Source: Acidobacteriota bacterium
GTDB lineage: Bacteria; Acidobacteriota; Blastocatellia; RBC074
Assembly: GCA_017991275.1 (NCBI GenBank)
Contig: JAGNMH010000487.1
Span: forward strand, 1 to 5,020
DNA: 5,020 nucleotides
Direction: 5' to 3'
How positions within the stretch are numbered: position 1 is the first letter of the stretch; each line of letters begins with the position of its first letter. Shown here in pieces: positions 1 through 5,020 of the stretch. Under the pieces are notes generated by a model. The model did no database searches, was not told the DNA's origin, and worked only from the letters and a program-made list of their open reading frames with translations. Made by a program: the position numbers and the translations under genes.

Positions 1-561
1 ACCAGCGAAGAGCAGATTGCCAAAGCAGTTGCCGCCATTACCGCTCGCCACAATCGCGTAGACATTCTGGTCAACAACGCAGGCATCCTGTCAGGCAAAA
101 CTCCGTGGCATGAATTGTCTTACGATGAGGTGAATCGCTTCGTGCAGGTTAATTACCTGGGTTACTTTTTGGTGTCGAAAGCGATTTACCCGCTGCTGAA
201 AAAGAGCGAACACGGGCGGCTGATTAACGTCGCTTCGCGCACATACTTTCTGGCGAATCCGGGGCAAATGGCTTATGTCGCAGCCAAAGGCGCGGTCATG
301 GGAATGACTCGCGTGATGGCCAAAGAAATGGGCGACGACAACATCTGCGTCAACGCCGTGGCTCCGGGAATGATTGCCACAGAAGGCACGATGGCGCATT
401 CGGACGAAGCCGCGTTCAATCGTGTGATGAACAACCAGGCCATCAAAAAGCGCGGAAAGCCGGAACATCTGGCTGGCCTGATTGCTTTCCTGGCCAGTGA
501 TGACGCCGAACTGATTACCGGACAAATGATCCTTTGCGACGGTGGCGGATACTTACACTAA
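1..561 (+). CDS. Short-chain dehydrogenase/reductase (SDR), 5'-truncated by window edge
   Basis: NAD(P)(H)-dependent cytoplasmic oxidoreductase of the classical SDR family, reading in frame from base 1 with 186 residues visible. The N-terminal Rossmann strand and TGxxxGxG cofactor motif lie upstream of the window, so cofactor preference cannot be judged. Visible family marks: NNAG at residues 25-28 (structural motif after beta-4), Asn51 in VNYLG, Ser79 in NVASR, and the Tyr92-x3-Lys96 pair (YVAAK), which complete the Asn-Ser-Tyr-Lys tetrad. NAVAPG follows, and a C-terminal ITGQ...DGGG segment typical of the oligomer interface ends at TAA 559-561. An internal TTG at 115 is not the start, because conserved SDR sequence continues upstream of it. 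The substrate is unknown. The segment around TYFLANPGQMAY loosely recalls alcohol/hydroxyacyl-oxidising SDRs, but that is only an impression. The quinoprotein gene follows after 23 nt, which suggests an operon. Confidence 0.94.
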   Translation, partial: TSEEQIAKAVAAITARHNRVDILVNNAGILSGKTPWHELSYDEVNRFVQVNYLGYFLVSKAIYPLLKKSEHGRLINVASRTYFLANPGQMAYVAAKGAVMGMTRVMAKEMGDDNICVNAVAPGMIATEGTMAHSDEAAFNRVMNNQAIKKRGKPEHLAGLIAFLASDDAELITGQMILCDGGGYLH

Positions 562-568
562 TCGTTTT

Positions 569-576
569 GAGGAGGT
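569..576 (+). promoter_or_regulatory. Strong Shine-Dalgarno for the PQQ dehydrogenase
   Basis: GAGGAGGT is a near-perfect match to the anti-SD complement and ends 8 nt before the ATG at 585. In-frame ATGs at 594 and 597 are possible alternatives, but the spacing favours 585. The site lies in the short gap after the SDR stop, which supports efficient translation from a shared transcript. Confidence 0.85.
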
Positions 577-584
577 CTTAAACT

Positions 585-2525
585 ATGCGAGCAATGATGC
601 GTTTTACCTTTCCGGTTCTGGTGTTCGTTCTGATCGGCATCACCTTGCCAACGGTCAATGGGCAAAAAGGCAAACGCAACCAAACAACGCAAGGTGATTG
701 GCCAGTTTATGGCCGCGATTCAGGCGGTCAGCGTTATTCGCCGTTGACTCAAATCAACACGAAAAATGTCGCCAGGTTGGAGCGCGCCTGGACTTATCAC
801 ATGCGCGGAGATGCCGCCGCCTCCGCAACGCAATCGTCTCGCCGTTCACGCCCGCGATCATCGCAGGCTACTCCAATAGTTATTAACAACGTCATGTACT
901 TGCCGACGGCTTATGACAGCGTAGTAGCGCTGGAGCCGGAAACCGGCAAGGAGGTTTGGAAGTATCAGGTTAAAGACGGCGGGCCTTCGACACGCGGCGT
1001 GGCGTATTGGCCGGGTGACGCCAAAACGCCATCGCGCATCGTCTTCGGGACGAACAGCGGCAAGCTGATCGCGCTTGATGCCAAAACCGGGCAGGGGATT
1101 TCGACCTTTGGAGACAATGGCGAAGTAGACCTGAGAGTTGGAGTCGCAGAATCTCCAAACCTGTCTTATGGCGTGGATTCGCCGCCCGTGATTTTCCGCG
1201 ATCTGGCGATTCTTGGTTCCAGCGTGCAGGAAACTCCCAGCTTTGGCGGGCGCGGTGACGTGCGCGCCTTCGACGTGCGAACGGGCAAACTGGTCTGGAC
1301 TTTCCACACCGTGCCGCTTCCTGGCGAGCCGGGCAGCGAAACCTGGGACGGCCCGGAAAGCCTGAAAAACCGTTCGGGCACGAATGTCTGGGGTTTTATG
1401 ACTCTGGATGCCGAACGCGGCATGGTTTATCTGCCGATTGGCTCGCCGACTTATGATTTTTACGGCGCGGATCGCAAAGGCAAAAACCTTTACGGCAACT
1501 GTCTGGTTGCGTTGGATGCTGCGACCGGCAAATTGCGCTGGCATTTCCAATTCACGCATCACGATTTGTGGGATTTCGACCCCGCCGCTCCGCCCGCGCT
1601 GGTTGATGTCACCAAAGGCGGCAAGAAGATTCCAGCCGTTGTTCAAGTGACAAAGATGGGATTGGTATTTTTCCTGGACAGGCGCGATGGCACGCCGGTT
1701 TTCGGCGTAGAAGAGCGCGCGGTTTCGAAAAGCGAAGTTCCTGGCGAAGCGAGTTGGCCAACGCAGCCATTTCCAATCAAACCCAAGCCGCTATCGCGCC
1801 AAAGCATCAAGCGCGAAGACATCACGACCATCACGCCCGAACACCGGAAATTCTGTCTGGAGCTTTGGGACAAGGAAGGCGGGATGAGTAACGACGGGCC
1901 ATACACGACCTACAGCCCAAACAAAACCATCGTGAATTTTCCAGGCACGTTGGGCGGCGCAAATTGGGGTGGAGTTTCTTTTGACCCAACGCTGAAATAC
2001 ATCTTCGTCAACTCGATGGACGTGGGGCAGATTGGTCGCGTGGTCAAACAGCCCGAAGGCTCGCGGACGGCTTATGCGCGCACCAGTGTTTTTGGCCCGT
2101 TCGGACGTTTCTGGAATCCCGACAACTTCTGGCCTTGCCAACAACCTCCGTGGGGGCAGTTTCATGCGATCAACGTCAACACTGGCGAAATGGCCTGGAC
2201 GGTGACTCTGGGCATCACCGAAGAACTGGAAGCCAAAGGCATCAAAAACACCGGCGCGCTCAGTATGGGCGGCCCCATCAGTACGGCTGGCGGATTGACC
2301 TTCATCGCCGCGACTAACGACAGCCGTTTCCGAGCCTTCGATTCGCGTACTGGCAAAGAGTTGTGGGTGACGAAAATTGATGCTGGCGGACACGCGACTC
2401 CGATCACTTATCAGGGACGCGACGGCAAGCAGTATGTGTTGATTACGGCGACTGGCTCGAATTTCTTTGACCGCAGCACTGCCGACAGCGTGATCGCGTT
2501 TGCTTTGCCAAAAGTGAAACCATAG
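585..2525 (+). CDS. Secreted PQQ-dependent (quinoprotein) dehydrogenase, glucose-dehydrogenase-like
   Basis: Periplasmic quinoprotein expected to oxidise an alcohol, polyol or sugar using PQQ and divalent metal, passing electrons to quinone or a cytochrome. The protein has 646 residues. Residues 1-26 are a Sec-type signal (MRAMMR then a hydrophobic run to about L21), with likely cleavage near VNG|Q. DWPVYGRDSGGQRYSPL (38-54) is the family's N-terminal signature. Beta-propeller tryptophan-docking repeats end at W125, W238, W319, W538 and W594. The block THHDLWDFD (324-332) aligns by eye with E. coli membrane glucose dehydrogenase, placing the catalytic Asp at D330 and the PQQ-contacting Lys at K357, exactly 27 residues later as in that enzyme. 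The C-terminal blocks LGGANWGG, CQQPPWG, MGGPISTAGG and GGHATPITY also match. It lacks the five-helix membrane anchor of that enzyme. The position of E. coli His262 appears to be Gly133, so glucose need not be the substrate. There is no CxxCH, so it is not a quinohaemoprotein. Confidence 0.95.
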   Translation: MRAMMRFTFPVLVFVLIGITLPTVNGQKGKRNQTTQGDWPVYGRDSGGQRYSPLTQINTKNVARLERAWTYHMRGDAAASATQSSRRSRPRSSQATPIVINNVMYLPTAYDSVVALEPETGKEVWKYQVKDGGPSTRGVAYWPGDAKTPSRIVFGTNSGKLIALDAKTGQGISTFGDNGEVDLRVGVAESPNLSYGVDSPPVIFRDLAILGSSVQETPSFGGRGDVRAFDVRTGKLVWTFHTVPLPGEPGSETWDGPESLKNRSGTNVWGFMTLDAERGMVYLPIGSPTYDFYGADRKGKNLYGNCLVALDAATGKLRWHFQFTHHDLWDFDPAAPPALVDVTKGGKKIPAVVQVTKMGLVFFLDRRDGTPVFGVEERAVSKSEVPGEASWPTQPFPIKPKPLSRQSIKREDITTITPEHRKFCLELWDKEGGMSNDGPYTTYSPNKTIVNFPGTLGGANWGGVSFDPTLKYIFVNSMDVGQIGRVVKQPEGSRTAYARTSVFGPFGRFWNPDNFWPCQQPPWGQFHAINVNTGEMAWTVTLGITEELEAKGIKNTGALSMGGPISTAGGLTFIAATNDSRFRAFDSRTGKELWVTKIDAGGHATPITYQGRDGKQYVLITATGSNFFDRSTADSVIAFALPKVKP

Positions 2526-2528
2526 AAG

Positions 2529-3779
2529 TTAAAGCACTCCTTCGGATTTTAGCATTGCGATCTTTTCAGCGGAGTATCCCAGCATTTGCGCGTAAACCAA
2601 TTCGTTGTGATCGCCCATTGCCGGAGCAGTTTGATCAAAGCCGACGACAGCAGCGGAAAATTGGATGGGGACACCGGAGCCGTAAACTTCTTCGACCGCG
2701 CCGAATTTTGGATGTGTCAGCGGCACGGTTTCTTGTCGTTGAAGCACGCGCGGATCGCGGATGGCGACACCCGGCGCGCGGACTTCGGCTGATGGAACGC
2801 CTGCGGCTTCCAGTCGCGGCAGCAACTCAGCCAGCGTCAGCGAATTCGTCCAGGCTTCGATGATCGCGTCCAGTTCCTTATCGTTTTTGACTCGGTTGTC
2901 GCGCGTGTTGAATCGTTCGTCGGTTGCCAGATCGGAGCGCTCCATCGCTTGAAACAGGCTCAGAGCAAAAGTATCCAGATGCGCGCAAATGGCTGCGTGG
3001 CCGTCGCGGGCGGTGTAAACGCCAAAAGGCGCCAGACGCGGCATGGTTTGTCCTGTGCGCGGTTCAATGCCCAGACGTTCCAGCAGGTCGAATGGTTCCG
3101 CCGCAACCAGTGAAGTCATGACGCCGAGCATTGAAACATCCACGTGCTGACCGACGCCTGTGCGTTCGCGTTGTTGCAGAGCCGCCAGCACACCAATAAC
3201 TCCGTACAGCGGAGTGACCAGATCGGCGAACGGAACTCCGACTCTGACCGGCGGCTCGCCTGCATTGCCTGAAGTGTGCATGACGCCGCTCAGTGCTTGA
3301 ATGATGGTGTCCAATGCTTTGCCATCATTGCCGCTGCCGAAACCGTTGATCGAACAAAAGATGATGCGCGGGTTGATTGCGCGAGTGGATTCGTAACCTA
3401 TGCCCAGACGATCCATGACGCCGTTGCTGAAGTTTTCGACGACGATGTCGGCTTGCCGCACAAGGTCGGCGTAAATTTCCCTCGCTTTTGGATGTTTCAG
3501 GTTCAGTGTGATGCCTTGTTTGTTGCGCAGCCGATTGAGCGCCGAAATCGAAATGTCGTCTTCGTTTTCGCGGACGAGTTTTGCGCCTTCCGCGCCGAGG
3601 TAAGGCGCGTTGGTGCGGCAGGGATCGCCGCTCAGCGGGTTTTCGATCTTGATGATGCGCGCCCCCAAACCGGCCAGCAACAGAGTGGCAAACGGCCCGG
3701 CCAGCGCGTTGGTGAAGTCCAAAATTGTGATGCCCTCCAATGGGCGCGAAGGTGAGAGTGGTTTCTGAAAAGTATCCAT
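2529..3779 (-). CDS. CaiB/BaiF family (class III) CoA-transferase
   Basis: Cytoplasmic enzyme that moves CoA between an acyl-CoA donor and a carboxylic acid acceptor; relatives include formyl-CoA:oxalate, carnitine and bile-acid CoA-transferases and alpha-methylacyl-CoA racemase. Its 416 residues are the usual length. The N-terminal block PLEGITILDFTNALAGPFAT (13-32) and LGARIIKIENPLSGDPCR (38-55) are diagnostic. NKQGITLNLKHPKARE (86-101) and ADIVVENFSNGVMDRLGIGY (110-129) are the CoA-binding fold blocks. D157 in GKALDTIIQALSG corresponds by eye to Asp169 of formyl-CoA transferase, the residue that forms acyl-anhydride and thioester intermediates. A C-terminal MGDHNELVY block closes the fold. 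The acid substrate cannot be told. The start at 3779 is preferred because residues 1-12 precede the conserved block and no other Met occurs before 122. No Shine-Dalgarno is visible; a consensus promoter lies directly upstream. Its stop faces that of the quinoprotein 3 nt away. Confidence 0.95.
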   Translation of the reverse strand: MDTFQKPLSPSRPLEGITILDFTNALAGPFATLLLAGLGARIIKIENPLSGDPCRTNAPYLGAEGAKLVRENEDDISISALNRLRNKQGITLNLKHPKAREIYADLVRQADIVVENFSNGVMDRLGIGYESTRAINPRIIFCSINGFGSGNDGKALDTIIQALSGVMHTSGNAGEPPVRVGVPFADLVTPLYGVIGVLAALQQRERTGVGQHVDVSMLGVMTSLVAAEPFDLLERLGIEPRTGQTMPRLAPFGVYTARDGHAAICAHLDTFALSLFQAMERSDLATDERFNTRDNRVKNDKELDAIIEAWTNSLTLAELLPRLEAAGVPSAEVRAPGVAIRDPRVLQRQETVPLTHPKFGAVEEVYGSGVPIQFSAAVVGFDQTAPAMGDHNELVYAQMLGYSAEKIAMLKSEGVL

Positions 3780-3781
3780 TT

Positions 3782-3805
3782 CGGCGCGAAGTATATTGCG
3801 CGCCG
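3782..3805. repeat. Perfect 7-bp inverted repeat bracketing the -10 (candidate operator)
   Basis: CGGCGCG at 3782-3788 and CGCGCCG at 3799-3805 are exact reverse complements separated by 10 nt of AT-rich sequence containing the minus-strand -10. The dyad covers the -10, part of the spacer and the expected start point of the CoA-transferase promoter, which is where a dimeric repressor could block transcription. An RNA hairpin role is unlikely for the CoA-transferase, because the upstream arm would not be transcribed. Chance is possible, since the arms are made only of G and C. Confidence 0.5.
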
Positions 3806-3817
3806 CAAGACTGTCAA
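3790..3817 (-). promoter_or_regulatory. Sigma70-type promoter of the CoA-transferase gene
   Basis: On the minus strand a perfect -35 TTGACA (3812-3817) is followed after 16 nt by TATACT (3790-3795), a five-of-six match to TATAAT. Only 10 nt separate the -10 from the ATG at 3779. Normal initiation 6-8 nt downstream of the -10 would therefore leave a leader of only a few bases, which fits the absence of a Shine-Dalgarno. The motif match is seen directly; the transcription start is inferred. Confidence 0.72.
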
Positions 3818-3827
3818 TTTAAGCGCC

Positions 3828-3849
3828 CCAGATGTCGGCCAGATGTCGG
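3828..3849. repeat. Perfect 11-bp tandem direct repeat in the divergent intergenic region
   Basis: CCAGATGTCGG occurs twice with no spacer (3828-3838 and 3839-3849). The units are not palindromic. The 11-bp period is the spacing recognised by OmpR/PhoB-type response regulators, which bind head-to-tail. Relative to the predicted CoA-transferase start it lies roughly at -46 to -67, an activator position. On the plus strand its second copy runs into the Shine-Dalgarno of the cytochrome gene. It could instead be a neutral microduplication. Confidence 0.55.
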
Positions 3850-3851
3850 AG
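3848..3851 (+). promoter_or_regulatory. Shine-Dalgarno for the haem protein gene
   Basis: GGAG ends 5 nt before the ATG at 3857 and decides this start. The signal peptide that begins right there supports it. Its first two bases belong to the second copy of the 11-bp tandem repeat. No convincing plus-strand promoter was found upstream; TATATT at 3792-3797 could be a -10 but has no good -35. Confidence 0.65.
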
Positions 3852-3856
3852 AAATC

Positions 3857-5020
3857 ATGAACAGGCAAGTATTCAGGCAAAAGCTATTGCGGCTGGTTGT
3901 CATCGCCGGTCTCAGTTCGGCGCTGTGCATCACCTGGCTGTCCGGCGGTTCGGTTAGTTCTCAGAATGAAAAGCGGACTTACTGGGTCGAAGCCGGGCAA
4001 GGCGGAACGCTGCCTGCCGAAATGTACTTTGAAAATTCGCACGGCAAGCTTGGCGTGCTGAATGCGTCCGGCCCGATTGAGATGAAAAATCATCCGTTCT
4101 TTGAATCTCTGGGGTTGAACCCGCGCGGATGCGTGACGTGTCACCAGCCAGCCAATGCCATGAGCGTGTCGGTTGAAAGCTTGCGCGAACGCTGGCGCAT
4201 GACCAAAGGCGAAGACCCGATCTTTGCGCCAGTGGACGGATCGAATAATCCCAAGCTGCCTCAGTTGTTGGAAAGTTCGCACTCGCTGTTGCTCAATCGC
4301 GGCTTGTTCCGTGTTGGCCTGGCTTGGCCGCCACACGATCACGGCGGAAAAACAATCAAGCCGGAATTTACGATTGAAATCGTGCGCGATCCGACAGGCG
4401 TCAACCTGGATTCGACTTATGGTTTGACAGGAGTCAACCCTACGATTTCAGTCTTTCGCCGTCCGCGCCCTGTTGCCAACCTGAAATACGTCATGTCGCC
4501 CGACGATGTGTTTAACATCAAAACCGGCATGTTGATGGCGACTGATCCCGAAACAGGCAAGCCGGTCGGCATGAACCTGATGGCCGATTCGCGCCACCTG
4601 ACTTTGAAACAGCAGGCCTTTGGCGCTTACAGGGATCATCAAGAAGGACGACAAGGCCAACTTCCGCACGACGAGATGCGGGAAATCATCGCCTTTGAAA
4701 ATCAGGTTTACGTTGCTCAAAGCTTTGACCGATGGGGCGGCAGTCTGGTCGAAGCTGGCGGCCCGATTGGTTTAGGGCCGCGAGCGATGGCCGAGGGCAA
4801 GGTTCACGTGCTGGCCAACAACGACCGCGATCCGGTCTTTCGTTTGTTCGACAGTTGGAAAAAGCCTGAAGCGATGCCCAAAGAATTGACCGCTGCCCAG
4901 CGCGAGTTTCGCGCTTCGGTTGCGCGTGGCAACGACGTGTTTATGTTTCGCCAGTTCTGGATTCGTGACGCCGCGCACATCAATTCCATTGGTTTGGGCA
5001 ATCCTATCAAACGAAGCTGG
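3857..5020 (+). CDS. Exported c-type cytochrome-like protein, 3'-truncated by window edge
   Basis: The frame from ATG 3857 stays open through the last base, giving 388 residues without a stop. Residues 1-35 look like a Sec signal: basic MNRQVFRQKLLR, a hydrophobic core (13-28), then SGGSVSSQ as a likely cleavage region. Cys24 is preceded by Leu, so a lipobox is not convincing. One CxxCH haem-c motif, CVTCH at residues 92-96 (bases 4130-4144), follows MKNHPFFESLG. Further blocks that look conserved are SHSLLLNRGLFRVGLAWPP (about 142-160), FRRPRPVANLKYV, DPETGKPVGMNLMADSRH, SLVEAGGPIGLGPRA and FMFRQFWIRDAAHINSIGLG near the end. I do not know a characterised member. From memory, similar proteins carry a second CxxCH shortly after the point where this window stops, like di-haem cytochrome/peroxidase-type proteins, but that cannot be seen here. 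It probably acts in the periplasm in electron transfer or haem-based oxidation. It is transcribed divergently from the CoA-transferase. Confidence 0.87.
   Translation, partial: MNRQVFRQKLLRLVVIAGLSSALCITWLSGGSVSSQNEKRTYWVEAGQGGTLPAEMYFENSHGKLGVLNASGPIEMKNHPFFESLGLNPRGCVTCHQPANAMSVSVESLRERWRMTKGEDPIFAPVDGSNNPKLPQLLESSHSLLLNRGLFRVGLAWPPHDHGGKTIKPEFTIEIVRDPTGVNLDSTYGLTGVNPTISVFRRPRPVANLKYVMSPDDVFNIKTGMLMATDPETGKPVGMNLMADSRHLTLKQQAFGAYRDHQEGRQGQLPHDEMREIIAFENQVYVAQSFDRWGGSLVEAGGPIGLGPRAMAEGKVHVLANNDRDPVFRLFDSWKKPEAMPKELTAAQREFRASVARGNDVFMFRQFWIRDAAHINSIGLGNPIKRSW

Noticed and set aside
115..561. TTG at 115 as start of a short 148-residue SDR
   Set aside because: The same frame is open to base 1 and encodes the conserved NNAG motif and flanking sequence, so the true start is upstream of the window.
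858..1646. 262-codon open frame on the minus strand
   Set aside because: Lies wholly antisense to the well-conserved quinoprotein gene, has no recognisable domain and is typical of mirror frames in GC-rich coding DNA.
1791..2393. 200-codon open frame on the minus strand
   Set aside because: Antisense to the C-terminal half of the quinoprotein; no family features.
2492..2562. GATCGC (2492-2497) and GCGATC (2557-2562) as terminator stem at the convergent junction
   Set aside because: Only 6 bp with about 59 nt between the arms and no suitable U-tract; most likely chance within coding sequence.
3276..3755. 159-codon open frame on the plus strand
   Set aside because: Antisense to the start of the CoA-transferase, whose conserved N-terminal blocks and Asp157 lie in the other strand; composition is that of a shadow frame.
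3792..3797. TATATT as -10 of a plus-strand promoter for the haem gene
   Set aside because: No acceptable -35 at 15-19 nt upstream; the AT-rich core is better explained by the minus-strand -10. A shared divergent promoter remains possible but unsupported.
3914..3928. Lipobox at Cys24 of the haem protein
   Set aside because: The residue before Cys is Leu, not Gly/Ala/Ser, and the hydrophobic core continues past it, so a Sec type I signal is more likely.
3884..4342. 152-codon open frame on the minus strand
   Set aside because: Antisense to the exported haem protein, which has an SD, a signal peptide and a CxxCH in a frame open for 1164 bases.

Overview
The window is ordinary-looking bacterial chromosome, densely coded and moderately GC-rich by eye. 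It holds four protein genes and one short divergent control region. There are no RNA genes, insertion sequences, CRISPR arrays or phage genes that I can see. The protein set (a cytoplasmic short-chain dehydrogenase, an exported PQQ quinoprotein dehydrogenase, a class III CoA-transferase and an exported haem-c protein) suits an aerobic Gram-negative heterotroph. The style of the proteins reminds me of Acidobacteriota, but this is a weak impression and not a taxonomic call.

Layout: (1) 1-561 (+) is the C-terminal three quarters or so of a classical SDR oxidoreductase whose start lies upstream of the window. (2) 585-2525 (+) is a secreted PQQ-dependent dehydrogenase related to the catalytic part of membrane glucose dehydrogenase. 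It follows the SDR by 23 nt behind a near-perfect Shine-Dalgarno, so the two are probably co-transcribed. (3) 2529-3779 (-) is a CaiB/BaiF (family III) CoA-transferase that converges on the dehydrogenase with only 3 nt between stop codons. (4) 3780-3856 is a 77-nt divergent intergenic region. It carries a strong sigma70-type promoter for the CoA-transferase, a perfect 7-bp inverted repeat around its -10, and a perfect 11-bp tandem repeat. (5) 3857-5020 (+) is an exported c-type cytochrome-like protein, open to the end of the window and therefore 3'-truncated.

Functionally, the SDR and quinoprotein look like alcohol, polyol or sugar oxidation steps inside and outside the cytoplasmic membrane. 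A CoA-transferase could activate a carboxylic acid, and a periplasmic haem protein could carry electrons or act as an oxidase or peroxidase-like enzyme. That these four form one catabolic unit is inference from proximity only; the genes lie in three transcription units. I see no clear evidence of a novel system. The most interesting parts are the compact promoter/operator region at 3782-3849, which predicts an almost leaderless CoA-transferase mRNA, and the poorly characterised haem protein after it.
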